DNA from: Phellopilus nigrolimitatus
Taxonomy: Eukaryota; Basidiomycota; Agaricomycetes; Hymenochaetales; Hymenochaetaceae
Length of the DNA stretch: 64,000 bases
Direction of reading: 5' to 3'
NCBI GenBank assembly: GCA_021029095.1
Contig: JAJOHG010000099.1
Location: 1-64,000 of the forward strand
Under the pieces are notes generated by a model, which made no database searches, was not told the DNA's origin, and saw only the letters and a program-made list of their open reading frames with translations. The translations under genes and the position numbers were made by a program. Shown one piece after another: positions 20,557 to 33,918 of this stretch; position 1 is the first letter of the stretch, and every line of letters begins with the position of its first letter.

Positions 20557-22696
20557 TCAAGCATCTGTAACGCATCCATGGCTCGCATCCGACACAGTTT
20601 TGATGTATTTGTATAATGTGCCCTGGCGAACCTTCAATGGCTGAGCCTTCCACTCCGCGCGCCGCTTTTCGAGCTCCTCCGCGGATACCCGGACATCAAG
20701 TGTGTTCTTGACAGCGTCAATATGGATAATGTCGCCGTCACGCACAAGCGCGATCGGCCCGCCTACCTGCGCCTCGGGAACAACATGCCCAATGACGAAG
20801 CCGTGTGAGCCCCCACTGAAACGACCATCGGTGAGGCACGCGACATCCTGGCCAAGGCCGGCACCCATAATCAAACCCGTCGGTTTTAGCATTTCCGGCA
20901 TACCGGGACCACCTTTGGGACCGAGGTATCTGAGCACAACGACAGTTTTCTCGCCCTTTTTGAATGAACCGCCTTCGACGGCATGCACGAAGTCCTCTTC
21001 CTTGTCAAATGCGCGGGCGGTGCCCGTGAAGCTGAGTCCCTCCTTGCCCGTGATTTTCGCGACGGCGCCGCCGGGCGCGAGGTTGCCCTTGAGAATGCGG
21101 ATGTGGCCTGTCGCCTTGATCGGCTTGTCGAGCGGCCGGATGACGTTCTGCTCCGTGAGGGAGAGCTCGCCGTACTTGTGCGTCCACTGGTCGAGGTTCT
21201 CGCCCAGCGTTTTCCCGGTCACCGTCAGCGTGTTGCCGTCGATCAGTTTGTTTTTTAGCAAGTATGCCAGGACCTCTGTTTCCATGAGTTCACAGTTTAC
21301 ACGTGAATAATGCAAAACGGGCGCTCACTCGGGATACCGCCAATCTTGTGGACGTCCTCCATCACGTACTTGCCACTAGGTTTGAGGTCGGCGATGAAGG
21401 GCGTGCGGTCGGAGACGGCCTGGAAGTCGTCGATAGTGAGCTTGATGCCGACCGAGGCGGCGACAGCGATGAGGTGCAGGACGGCGTTCGTAGAGCCACC
21501 GAGAATCATCGTCAACACCATCGCGTTCTCGAACGCGGCGCGCGTCATGATGTCGCGCGGGAGCAGGTTCTTTTCGAGCAGGGTGCGCATGACCGCGCCG
21601 ACCTCCGCGCACTCCGCGTCCTTGTCGGGATACTCGGCGGGGAAGGACGACGATCCCGGTAGTGACATGCCAAGCGCCTCCGCGGCGCTCGCCAACGTGT
21701 TCGCGGTGTACATTCCGCCGCAGGCGCCGGCCCCCGGGCACGCGTGTCGTATGGTGGCGGCGCGCTCCGCCTCCGCCTCCGGCGTGCGCCCGTCCTGCAG
21801 GTACTTGCCGTAAGACTGGAAGGCGGAGACGATGTCGAGCTGAGGCGCACCCGCACACGAGCCGGGGCGGGTCGAGCCGCCGTACACCATCAGTCCAGGG
21901 CGGTTCAGGCGCCCGACTTGCGTGCAGTTTGTAAAGCGTCAGTGTAGAAGAGAATAAAGGACAATGAGCCGCACTGACGTGCCATGAGAACACCCGGCAT
22001 GTTCTTGTCGCACCCGGGGACGACGACCATGCCGTCAAGCCAGTGGCCACCCGCGGCGGTCTCGACCTGGTCCGCGATGAGGTCGCGCGACTGCAGCGAG
22101 TAGCTCATCCCGCGCGTGCCCATGCTGATGCCGTCACTGACGCCGACGGTGCCGAACTGGTAGCCGATGATGCCCGCGTCGGTGAGCGACTTTTTTATGC
22201 GCTGGCCAAGGCCAAGGATGTGCTTGTTGCATCTTATGAGGCAACGTTAGAAAGGGAGAGGGGCGGCGACTGAAGGGAAGACCGTACGGGTTGCCTTCGT
22301 ACCTAAGGAGACAATTATTTTCTTTGGAGGTAACCGTATCGAGTAATACTTACCACACGCTGGCGACGCCAACCATAGCCTTCTCCAGATCCTCTGGCGA
22401 GTCTACGCCGTCCGTCGCGTAAAGCATGGCCTTCGAGCCTCGTTCAGTACCCCCCAGCTCTACCCCGTGAAAGTAACACACACCTTCAAAACCACGTTCA
22501 ACACAGTTAACATACATCAAGCAGAGTAATCACACACCTGGCTAGCTCCTTGGTCCTTCGGCCTGGTGACAATTCGACTGTACCGATTCAAGATGGGTTT
22601 TTCGTTGTGCGAACATGCTGTCGCACTCAGTGACCTCCGGCCGGCCTTCTGCACGGCGCGCTTTGACAAACCCGTCGAACACGACGGAAGCGGCAT
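20557..22696 (-). CDS. ILV3: Dihydroxy-acid dehydratase
   Basis: Dehydrates dihydroxy-acids to the 2-keto acids in valine and isoleucine synthesis; a mitochondrial Fe-S enzyme. Exons are 22696-22538, 22430-22354, 22302-22288, 22232-21979, 21916-21329 and 21275-20557, joined into 603 residues with an intact frame. ATG at 22696 starts [15 protein letters not shown], a presequence-like N-terminus, before [18 protein letters not shown]. Key blocks are [16 protein letters not shown] and [15 protein letters not shown] (cluster cysteines), GSTNAVLHL, and [20 protein letters not shown]. One exon is only 15 nt (22302-22288). The first intron is long for this genome (107 nt). It converges on the LTR-bearing block to the left. 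Confidence 0.94.
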
Positions 22697-22903
22697 TTTC
22701 TTTTGGCTGGTCCAAAGGCCTCGTCGCTGAACTGTACGGTGTCGAGAGCAAGCTTGAGCGCGCTCGGCCGACAAGAAAGCCTGACTCGATCTAAAAATTC
22801 GGCAAATTTAAGTGGCTAAAGCGATGTACGTAAAACTGCCGTATTTGGGTGGTGACGTTTGCAAACGCGGCTCCGGCTTTGGAGTTTGAAACTGGACTTC
22901 ACT

Positions 22904-23577
22904 ATGGAGAATTTACGCAAGAGAGTGCCTTTCAAATTCAGCGCGCAAGATCGTCACGATGAGGACAATATTGTTATGGATGATCAGGGTGTGTTGAACT
23001 TGTGGAAGTTATTCTTTTGTAATGCTTATTGAATACTTTCATGCAGAGCAGGAGGAGTTGATATCAACTCTTCGTGAAAACGTCGCCCAAAAGAACAAAA
23101 TTTACTTAAGCATTCTTCAAGCGTTCGCCGGGATATCATGCCTTTTGTGAGTGTGTTCCAATGTACACTAATAAAAGTGCTGAAACTGACAATTTTATAT
23201 TAAGACACGTTGTATTCTTCTTTGGCTTGACGCTGCTGAACGAGCCCCCGATCGCGCTCGCCCGCCTATTCGCACTTGTCCAAGTGCTCCTGCACGCCGA
23301 CCTCCTGCTTTTCCTGACACCGACTCTCGACAGCCCAATCCATCGGCTTTCACGAGACCTACCACACCTGCCCATGCCGGCATCGTGGACGCTCGGACTG
23401 GCGTCTCTGGCGCCATTCGTCTCCGTCATGTCAGAGAAAAGCTGGCAACAGACCGGTCGGTGGAGCGCTACGCTGTTCGTCCTTCTGGTCGTGAGCACAG
23501 TGCTTCATTGGATGAAGGAGGGCGAGCAGAGTATAGATGAGCTGGAGCGGCTTAAGTACAATGCCAAAGGTGCTTGA
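22904..23577 (+). CDS. Small multi-pass membrane protein, unknown function
   Basis: Exons 22904-22988, 23047-23146 and 23205-23577 give 185 residues with clean splice sites and intact phase. The first 45 residues are charged and cytosolic-looking. Four hydrophobic segments follow, roughly 46-73, 77-98, 121-135 and 146-162, separated by short loops. The tail is acidic and helical (SIDELERLKYNA). No named family is recognised. The layout would suit an ER or other endomembrane protein, but this is only inferred. It is divergent from ILV3 with a 207-bp shared promoter region, and convergent with THI4 downstream. Confidence 0.75.
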
Positions 23578-23801
23578 AAGTTGGCGCCTCCTGCACGTGT
23601 TTGCCTGTCGCCTCGGCGGAACATGTCAACTGTTGGCGAAGCTTGACCGGAGCCCGGTCGCTATCACCTAGTCCCAGCAGCACACACAGAGACAATTTGC
23701 AAATTTCACGATTTCACCGCCGGCCTACTAGACATACTCGTACATTTTTCAATCCGCTTCCTCCAGCATTTTATTCCCCTTTAACGGAAAGCCCCCGGCG
23801 C

Positions 23802-24970
<1,169 letters not shown>

Positions 24971-25020
24971 GGCGAGAGCAGTGGAGGTCGATGTGCAGCA
25001 AGGCTACAGACAGACGTGTG

Positions 25021-25030
25021 GTTTATAAAG
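25021..25030 (-). promoter_or_regulatory. Probable TATA box of THI4
   Basis: CTTTATAAAC on the minus strand lies about 50 bases upstream of the THI4 start, a fitting distance for a strongly expressed gene with a short leader. No TPP riboswitch core (CTGAGA with a partner helix) was recognised in the leader. Confidence 0.5.
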
Positions 25031-25470
25031 ACTTGGCGGGCCGGGAGTTCGCAGGAGCTCCGAATCAGCTCCTTGATAGAAGCGGGATAATTGCGTTAAA
25101 TATGAGCCGGCTGGAGTAAGCCAGTCTAGAATGAGTCCGTTGAGTCCGTTGTGGTCAAGAGGGCTGCCGCTCTGGCGTTCATAGCCCCGATTAATTCCGG
25201 ATGGCGAGATAGCGAGCACGGTTGGTTGCGTCACTACATTCTGGGGGAACTTATCATTATCAATGTTCGCCAATAGAGAACTGGTGTTCGTGCAGTGGTG
25301 GGAGTCAAGAACCAATCAGACGCATGGCGCAGAACCTCTACTTGACTCTACATTCATTCCCAAAGTTAACCTTCAGAAGAAGCCACAGCTAAAAGATACC
25401 AGTTCAGTAACGAATCCAAATTACAATACGACGACAAAGCAGAAATAAAAGACAACATAAGTATGCATGT
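25031..25470. other. Region between THI4 and chorismate mutase
   Basis: Upstream region of THI4 and 3' flank of the chorismate mutase gene, both on the minus strand. A small direct repeat GAGTCCGTT occurs twice at 25132-25150. No gene is seen. Confidence 0.5.
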
Positions 25471-26525
25471 TCATTTCTCTCCTTGTTTCGTTTTGGACAA
25501 CGCATCTATCTGTTCTTGCGAGAGCCCGTCCAGCCGCTTCAGTAAATAGTCCACCTGCCGGCCAAGTTAGATAAATCACAGGAACAAGAGAATTCTTTGA
25601 CTCACCTCGACCTCTTTCGTCAGCGGGATGATATAGTGTTCATACAGCTCCACAACGCCCTCCACGTCGATCTTGCCCCCCAGCTCAGACCCCGGCGCGC
25701 CTGCACCCTCGCTGCCGACGTCCTGCCCATACAGCCGCGCCTTCTCGCGCACGCGGTGCAGCAGCCGGCGCTCGACCTCGGGCTTCGTGATCAGCGCCGC
25801 CAGCGCCTCCCGGTCCGGCGTGACGATGTGCGGCACGAACGCGGCGGGCGCCGCGCGGAACTTGGACTCGCTCACGAACTTGCCGTAGTGCACGCGCTTG
25901 CTGAGCGCCGCGAGCACCTCGACGTCGAGTGTCGCCGCGCTGCCGTAGTTGCCGTCGTCCGCGCCCGCGACGTCCGGCGCGCGCCGCGCCGCAGCCGCGT
26001 GCGCTGTGATGCGCGGCACGATCGAGCGCACGTAGAGCGACTGGATGGACGCATTCACGTTGATGTCGTTCGGGTGCAGGATTGGCGGGAAGTCGAGCGG
26101 CGGGAGGACTGGCTTGGGCAGTTCGGATTCGGGCGTGAAGGGGTATTCATCCGGGCTGGTTCAAACAGACGCTCGACTCCCTTTTCTCAAATTAAAATAT
26201 TAACAAATAAGTACCTTGAGAACCTGCGTGCTTTAGCTGCAACAAAGAAGACATCGGCACGATCAGTTCGATCATCAACCAAACAAATACTGCGCATGTA
26301 CACACCGTGGAAGCTCTCCGTCTCCCGCAGGAACCAGTCGAGCCAGCTGCCCTCGAAGCCGAGCGCGCGTAGCTCCGGCATCGCGCCGCGCTCGTATATG
26401 CGCGAGTTGTGCGCAAACTGCGCGCGCTCGATGAGCGCGAAGATAATCGTGTCCTCGAGCCGCACGAGCGTCGAGCGGATGCGCTCGAGCGACAGCGGGT
26501 CACCCGACAGGAAGTTCTGCTGCAT
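25471..26525 (-). CDS. ARO7: Chorismate mutase (AroQ, fungal type)
   Basis: Rearranges chorismate to prephenate, the branch point toward Phe and Tyr. Exons 26525-26306, 26236-26215, 26155-25606 and 25554-25471 give 291 residues, frame intact. The N-terminal helix [20 protein letters not shown] with AQFAHN is the hallmark of the all-helical eukaryotic enzyme. [20 protein letters not shown] follows and is restored only if the 22-nt second exon is included. Later [12 protein letters not shown] and the [19 protein letters not shown] region match the catalytic and regulatory helices. It is about 35 residues longer than the yeast enzyme, partly through an Ala/Gly-rich insert near [13 protein letters not shown]. 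Allosteric control by Trp and Tyr is known for the family, not shown here. Confidence 0.93.
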
Positions 26526-27252
26526 GGCGCTCTGAACGTGCAAGTCGGTTCGACAGATAGGTTATCTAAGTGGGCGTCGAGACCTGGGGGTTTGGTTCTG
26601 GCTGAAGTAGATATACGAGGAGGACTACTAGGGAGATTTAGCCGCTATCCAATTCAAAGGCATCGAGTCAGGGTGGGACGGATCATGAGGAGTTTAGCGG
26701 CCGCTGCGTGTCTGCAGCGAATGTAAGTCCGACGCCCCGGGAAAACCGAAACCGCGTCGTCTATCCCCGTCCGTCGACCGCCTGCGGCCACAACACGCAC
26801 AATTTACTAGTCAACCTAAGACAAAGCACATCCATTGGAGAAATCCAGACAAAGAACACAGGTAAGTGGGTAATGAGCGCCGACCGCATGACACGTAAAT
26901 ATACAACGTCGCTAATGCAATTCAACACAAACAGAATAGAAGGTTGGTAGAAAGCATGTCAATAGTCAGAGAAAGGATAAGGAAAGATCTGAGGCACCAC
27001 TTGGCCAAGAAAAATGGGTAAAATTGGAAGGGAGTGTGGGATTGACGTTAACGTCGCTCGGGTAGGGTATCCGTCTCGTCAATATGTTCATGAAAAAAAA
27101 TTGAAACAGCCAATAATGCACGTCAATAATAAAACCACAAACGAAGGGAGGGGAAGGGAAGATAAGTCAAATTTATCCGTCCGAAGGAAATAAAAATCAG
27201 TAAGTATACAAACAGATCGAACAGATCAAAGCCCTAGATCTGTTTATCACAG
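26526..27252. other. Intergenic region between ARO7 and the septin gene
   Basis: Promoter of ARO7 on its left part and 3' flank of the septin gene. Short frames only; no gene, RNA or repeat recognised. Confidence 0.5.
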
Positions 27253-29490
27253 TCAGTGCGAGGACAGATTACGATCTCCAGAGAGACGCGCACCTTCCAA
27301 CAGACGCTTACGATCCTCGTCGCTGATGTTCCGCGTCGCTCGGCGCGCGAGCAACTTTTCCGTTCTGTACTTCTCATAGAGAACCTCTTTCGTATTCGTC
27401 TTCAATACCTATTATCGAAACGTTAGTATCTCAACATCTGTTGCATGCGGATTGTTGCCCACCTTCAAGTGAGTCGACAGGATTGCCGTCCGCAGAGCAG
27501 CAAAGTCACAATGCATCGGGTCGAGAACATCGACGGAGCCCCATCTATATCGCCGCACAAAGACTCCTTTCAGGTCTCTCGGGGGCCCCTGAAGATATGG
27601 GAAAGGCTCAGTCGAGGGCGACTTCCTCAGCGATGTCGCAGTCGGCGTCGGCGTCGACGCCCCGCGGTCATTTTCCTCCGTCGAGCCCTCCACGCCATCG
27701 CCGTCCTGCGAGGCCGACATCGGCGAAAACGCGCCGCTGTCCGCGGAGTACGCAGACATGGGGCGTACCGGCGGCGGCGCTTTCAGCGCACGGCGCAGGC
27801 GCGCTCCTTGCTCGGGCATGATCACCGCGAACGGCATCATGTCCGCGAGCTGCGGCGTGCGCTGCGCAAAGTACGCCGCGCTGAAGCGCACGCTCGCGAG
27901 GCTCTCCGGGTCCGCCGCGTGCAGCGGCATCGGCGCGCGCCGGTCCTCGAACGCGCTCTGCTCGAGCCGCGAACGCGATGTCGAGCGCGTCGACAGCCGC
28001 CGCGTCTGGTTGAGCTTGATGACCGATCGCGAGCGGCGCTCTTCCTCCTCGCTCTCCTCGTCGCCGAAGCCCTCGTCTGTAAGCTGGCCGCTCCCGTTGC
28101 CGTTCGTAGCTGCGCTGGTGGCGCTCTCGTTACTGTTATCTTCGCTCGTAGGCCTGCTTGACTCGATGACCTCCTCCTCAATCTTCACGGGTCCGAAGAT
28201 ACTGAAGCCGAGCTTCGCTTCGTGCAGGTCGCGGCGAATGGCCAGCTTGACAGCCGTAAGCTTCTCGTCGGTCATGACGTCCGCACGGCCAATGATCGGG
28301 AGCACATTGACTCGCTCCGAGAGTCGACGTATGACGCGGATGTCTGCGGGATGCATTGACAGGCGATCCTGCTCTTGCTCTGCAGATGACGATTCATGAA
28401 GCGAAGCAACGCCTGCGTGACAACAACTGAGAAATGTTCAGAAGGCAAGGAGTTCTGGCCTACTTTTTGCGGGAAAGGATGATAGTACACGACGCGCTGA
28501 CGCGGTCATAAGCGACTCCGGATCAATCAGGTAGATGCATCTTAACAATACACGTTTCAATTTTGAGTTACGTGTTAGCGAAACACCAATGACGCACAAG
28601 TGAACATGTTGATCGCCTTTACTCTTCCGAATTACTTTGGATTCCTGTAATATCCTTCAGCGATTCTTCTATCAAGACATAAGAAAACATGCACCTCGTC
28701 CATGGTATCGGCATATTGAAGATCAAGATACTTTACAACACTGGATACCTGCCTCTCCAGCTTCAGCTCGTGTCCTTCTTGGAAGTCTAGGCCAGGCGTG
28801 TCTATCACAGACAAAAGCACGCGATCGAAGCGCGACTCGCAAATCTCGACGCACGCGGTGCTAATGCGCTCCGTTCTCTTTCCGCTGATGTGAAGAAACT
28901 GCTCCATGGATGCGCGCTGCTCAGATGTAGCCGTCGGCGAGATGTCTGCGCTATCTATGAGAAGACGAAGAAGAGAACTCTGTGATAATTAAGCTAAAAG
29001 TATACGTCCCTTCCTCGAGGATACGCACCTTTCCCGTTCCCTGCGCACCCACAACCATCAGGTTGAACGTAGGCGCAACGCGCCTGCGCAGGCTATGACT
29101 GTGTCGCGAGCGTGTCGAACGCGGGGTACTGGCGCGATTTTCCGGCTTTGCGCCAAACGCGGTCGGAGGGTGAGAAGACATGTACAAAGATGCGATTGAC
29201 CCAGTATTTGGCCCAGCGTTCTTTCCGTTGCCGTTCAGGGCGGGTGATTTAGCGATAGAGGTGCGAAACGGCCTGTGGAAGGGAATGGCGCCGTTTTCCG
29301 GAGTGGAGAAAGATACCCTTGCCGCGCCCCGCGCAGGGACCTGGAAGGGGGCTTGCTGGATTGCGGCAGCATCGACGAGGTCGGACGGCCAAGACAGGCC
29401 CTGGGTCGACATCTCCGGAAGTGAAGGGGAGACGCGTACAACATGCTCATCCCCGCCTTTCTTTTTCTTCGAGCCAAAACCAAGAACCAT
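27253..29490 (-). CDS. Septin-family GTPase
   Basis: Exons 29490-29029, 28979-28695, 28644-28598, 28540-28464, 28412-27463 and 27408-27253 give 658 residues in one frame. The P-loop GAQGTGKSSLLRLL is at about 148-161, split by the first intron. VIDTPGLDF (about 212-220) is the G3 motif. KVIRKSKGDQHVHLC matches the septin segment before IYLIDP. INVLPIIGRAD-type sequence (GRAD about 332-335) is the G4 motif. A long serine/acidic insert between about 365 and 560 is unusual and makes it larger than core septins (350-450). The C-terminus is charged but lacks an obvious coiled coil. Septins form filaments at bud necks, septa and hyphal tips; this divergent member may be peripheral. A 5' frame upstream was not included. 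Confidence 0.85.
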
Positions 29491-30665
29491 CGTTGACGAG
29501 CTCCCCAAGGAGATAGACGAAACAAGTAAACGTGCAAGATAACCAAGTGAACGAATAAGCAAAACGCCCGTGACCAGCTATAGCAGATCAAAGCGAGCAA
29601 GTTCTGCGGCTTGATATGGTACTGCTCGTCTTCGTCGCTGTCGTCGTCGCTTTCGCCGTCGCCGTCGCTGCCAGCAACGTCGTGGGACGGGTCAAAGTTT
29701 CTTCGAGTTCTCGAAGCCACGTCGCTTAGTGCATAATACCGATAGTACCGTGAGTCCCGGTTTGGCAACCGGGTGAATTCAACAACAGCCGCTTGTCTCC
29801 ATCCTCTATATCTGTGTAAAAAGCAAACAATGGAGCGTATGCATCGTAACCGAGAGCTAGTGACAGGCTCGCTGCGAACCAGTAATGACTTGGCTGAATG
29901 GCAAATAGATAACTGTTTTCCATTTGGCATCTGGCACAGAAGAGATCAGCACAAGATGAAGGACTCCGATCATTTCCCGACCTATTCTCGTACTTGCAAG
30001 GAAAACAGACCTCAACACTAACATGTCTTGTATCGCACAAGAAACGTAGACTCAGAGAAACTGGTGCGCACATCTCATCCTAGGCTTTTAATTACGCTTG
30101 TATAAAGACCCCCTTTGCGGAAGTGTCTTTTTCAAGTCGAGGGATGAGACAGTTCCCAGTATTCTTCAATATGCCTGCTGGATGTATTGATCGTCTCCAG
30201 CTGAGCAGGATTTTGCAGATGGGCGACCAATCTTCAGAGCTGGACGACATGTAGAGGACACAAGAGAAAAGACACTCCAATGGTGGCATCGACCCAACAA
30301 ACGCTACATATGTATATGGTCTGAGGACTCGAATAACTTCGACTTCAAGACAAGGGGGCAGCGCTCTTTGTCACCGGATCCTGGCTTCGTGACCGTCGCA
30401 CCGAAGAACAAGTTTGCTAAATTTGCTAACCATTTTGCAGTACTGAATAAAGTGCTTTCAGGTTCTAGATACATAGTAAACGTATGTTGCAATCCTATTC
30501 GGCGCGTTTTTAATGGGCTTATAAGGGTAGTTTTGAATTGTTACAGAGATGTGCTATATCCTAGTCTAAATTTTAAATTAGTCGATGTCGAGCGAAACAA
30601 TACATGTGTCAACCATGCCAGGAAAACACGGAATTCCACGTTAAATCCTAAACAAAGAGAGATCA
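29491..30665. other. Intergenic region between the septin and RIO1 genes
   Basis: Upstream region of the septin gene (to about 30000) and 3' flank of RIO1. A minus-strand acidic frame near 29700-29620 (GDGESDDDSDEDEQ) has no splice link to the septin start and is left out. No other gene is seen. Confidence 0.4.
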
Positions 30666-32845
30666 TCAGTGCTTCGACGCCTTGACCTTTTTCTTCTTGT
30701 CCGCCTTCTTCATCTTATGCTTGCGTTTTTCGCGCGCCTCTTCCTTCGTCGCCTTCTTGCGCTCCTTTTTCTTATCGGGGTTCTCATGCCGGTGCCCTCG
30801 CGGCGTGCGCTCGAGTCCTCCCTTCCCGCCCTTCTCATCTTCCCCGCCGGAATTTTCAGAGTCAACACTTCCCTCCTCACTGTCATCAGAATCGTCTCCG
30901 TCTTCGTTTCCATCTTCGGAAGTAGGAGACGCTCTCGGCGGCAGCTGTCCAACGCCGTCCTCCGCGAATCTGACGGAGGGCGTTGCTTTTGTTTTTTCGT
31001 CCTCATCACCCCCAGCAACGGGAGGAGGCTGCACGATCCCGATCGTATCGGCGTATATGAGCGTCTTTCCGTCGCCCCGGCCGAGTGTTTCGACGTCGCG
31101 CTCCGGATCAAACACCTCGTTCAAGTTCCGTGGGATGTACGAGCGCATGAAGACCGCGTCCTCGTGCGCATGAGTTTCGTTGTCGTCCTCCCCCCCGTCT
31201 GCAGGCGCGGCGTCGTCTTTCGCAGCCTGCGCGAGCCAAACGTCAAGTACATCCTTCTCCGAGTCCTCTGCCTTGTCATTTCCATGTCCAGCTTCAGATC
31301 CAGCTCCTAGCGCGTCCAGCTCGCGAAGCAAGCCCTCCCTGTCGCGCGTGACGAACTCGAACGCGCGGCGCAGCCCGAGAGCGACCACGCCGTGCCGCGC
31401 AAAGAAGTCCTCGACGTTGCCGAGGTCCTTGCGTAGGAAGTCGAATGCGTGAGGATGGTCGTGCTCGACGGACTGGGAGACGTCGATGACGTAGAGCGTG
31501 CCCGCGTGGTAGAGAATGTTGTACTCCGAGAGGTCCGCGTGCACGAGCCGGCACACGTGGAAGAGGCGTCGCACGGTCAACAGGATATCCCGATAGAGCT
31601 GCGAATACACAGTCGACGGGATCTCGGCATCTTTGAGACGCGGAGAGGCCCTATAATCAAATCATTAGTTATCACAGTTATCTAATGTTTTAAAAAATCT
31701 GAAAGGCTACATACCATCCCTCGCTGTCACCCAAAAAGTCCATGACTAGTACATTCTCTCTTACTTCTAATGGCTCTGGACAGGGCACACCTGCAGCGAC
31801 AAGGCGCTTCAAGTTTCGCATCTCCTTCTCTGCCCACATCCGCACCATCTTACGTGGATTGTGCCGCGAGTATCCTCGCCGAAAACGGTGCTCACCCGAC
31901 ACGTAGCGGTCGCGGTCTTTAAAAACCAGGATAGATGTCTTATAGATTTTTAGAGCCAGATGTTTTCCCTCAGGTGAAATGGCATGGTACACATTCGCCT
32001 AAAGGTCGATAACAAAAATGAAACACAATCAGCAAAAGTAGAAAGCAAACCAAAGACATCGTCGCGCACAGACCTCCTTGCCCGTGCTTACGCACCCGTT
32101 AATCTCCTGCAGAAGACCGCGACCAATCATCTTGTACAAAATAACTCGCGTGCGCGGATCGAGCACTTGCTCGTTCGTCGCGCGGTCCGCTTTATCCTTC
32201 ATGTTCGCGTGCGCGCTCGGGCCCTTGCGATTCACGCTCGCCCCCAAGCCTGAGCCCAGCCGGTACGGTTCATTGATGTGCTTCAGCCGCGACGCGTACT
32301 TTGAGAGCGAGGCGAGCTGATCTGAAGCGTTCTTCGCCTGCTGTTCGGCTGCCTGTGCCTGAGAAGAGGATGAAGGCTGCGCAGTGCGCCGTGGGCGGTT
32401 GACGGCGGGAAGCGTGGCAACGGTGGAACGCGTCTTCGCCATCGCCTGCTGCGTTCCCTCGGCAGCGCCAGAGTGCACAGCGGCATGCTGCTTCAGACGG
32501 TTGTATTGTTTAGTAAAATCTGCCTTACAGGGTAAATCAGTCCTGAAGGCCGCAAACGTGACCGCATATACCGACAACCTGCTACGCACCTCGTTCTGTG
32601 ACGTCCCAATCCTCGTCCTCCACTCGGTTATCCTCGAAATCCTCCTCCCTGAACTCGTCCTCGTCCTCATCTTCCGTCTCTGGTTCCGACCACTCAAGCA
32701 ACCGGGGGGAGTCATCGATGTAAGAAGCATCCCCCCTAGGATCGGCAGTTGTAGCAATTGTCACAGGTGTCTGAGGAATAGCCACGTCTTCAAGAGCATC
32801 ATCGAACTGCCCCTCATCATGGTCAGGCAAAAATTCTAAAGCCAT
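30666..32845 (-). CDS. RIO1: RIO1 atypical serine/threonine kinase
   Basis: Cytosolic kinase/ATPase needed for final 40S ribosome maturation. Exons 32845-32590, 32519-32074, 31998-31715 and 31650-30666 give 656 residues, frame intact. The acidic N-terminus precedes the kinase. [14 protein letters not shown] (about 227-240) is the RIO1 ATP-binding signature, split by intron 2. [20 protein letters not shown] is a RIO1 hallmark. [11 protein letters not shown] places the catalytic Asp at about 368, and [15 protein letters not shown] the metal-binding Asp at about 385. The tail is long, acidic and ends in a Lys-rich stretch like other fungal RIO1 proteins. The closely spaced APH-like gene to the right is unrelated. 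Confidence 0.95.
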
Positions 32846-33918
32846 TATTTTCTGGGAGAAATTTTGTAGCAGATGTAAAGCGTATTGTGCAGTCAATCGG
32901 GTCGTGATATAAAACCCAAATTGACTCGAAAGATTGTCGCCTCTGGATTACTTTTGAATCCCAATATCAGGGCCAGATATTCAGAAGAGTGTAATTCCTC
33001 GAAAGAAAAGGCGAGAATTAGAACGTCAATTCGATAATCTGAGGTGAACAGGTTAAAGTTAGCAAACTCGCGAACGTCGCGAGAAAATCTCTTGGAAAAG
33101 TGTCGTGGGAAGAATATGCCGTATTGTACGTACTCTGACTCAGCGGAGCGCTTCGATTCACTACAGTACGAAATCCAATTTGGTTGGCATTTTTATTCGT
33201 ATTTGTTCTGCGTATAAGTATGGCGCGACTTGATACTTAGTTTTCACTAATCATGGACTCCCTGAGGGGCCGCAACTTTTTTTTTGCACGCACTGACAAG
33301 GTTTTGTAAAAGCGCTGTAATAAAACCAGAGCAAAGGACATGCCGACAATACTCTGGCTTATACAGATTTAATGATTATCTGGCATAACTTCATGGCCAT
33401 GACCATAAGGAAACTGGTCAATTTACGAAAAGAACACTCTGTACCGAATGCTCTAATAAATCTGTCTCGCTGTTCCAGTTACTTCGTGACGTCTTGATCC
33501 TTCTGATTTTATTTATTTATTTTGAGTTGGTTGCCCCACAGGGGATATGCGGTTTCTCCAAGAGTCAGGACTTGCGGAAGGGATTCACCTGCTGGGTATT
33601 TGAAAATGAAAGGATCGTTTTTGGAGAACCTAGGTTTCCAGACATCCTCGCGAAAATGAATAAATCTTGTATCGGACAAACCTTGATTAAAGGAAAAGAT
33701 TCTTTTTAGATAAATTAGCTATGGTCTCGCCATGTGCATGTAGTTTTGTCCCCGTCTTCAACACGTTGGAGACAGAAATCAAATTTTGTGAGACACAACT
33801 CGGAATAACTCTACTGAAGGATTGAAGGAGTTTAATGATACAAATCACAGCAATTCAATAGCGTTGGAATTCAGGACATCATACACTCTGACCCTGGAGG
33901 GAAAAAAAAGAAAAACCC
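32846..33918. other. Intergenic region, 1.1 kb
   Basis: Promoter side of RIO1 and 3' flank of the APH-like gene, AT-rich near 33200-33520. Frames are short and unconvincing. Nothing supported. Confidence 0.4.

Noticed and set aside
24971..25130. TPP riboswitch in the THI4 leader
   Set aside because: No recognisable CTGAGA core with pairing partner and no leader intron seen; many basidiomycete THI4 genes lack it too.
29235..29930. 231-residue minus-strand ORF upstream of the septin start
   Set aside because: It overlaps septin exon 1 in another frame; its acidic stretch near 29640-29700 has no credible splice to the septin ATG.
33494..33709. 71-residue ORF starting with a hydrophobic helix
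   Set aside because: AT-rich intergenic DNA; composition and lack of any motif suggest chance.
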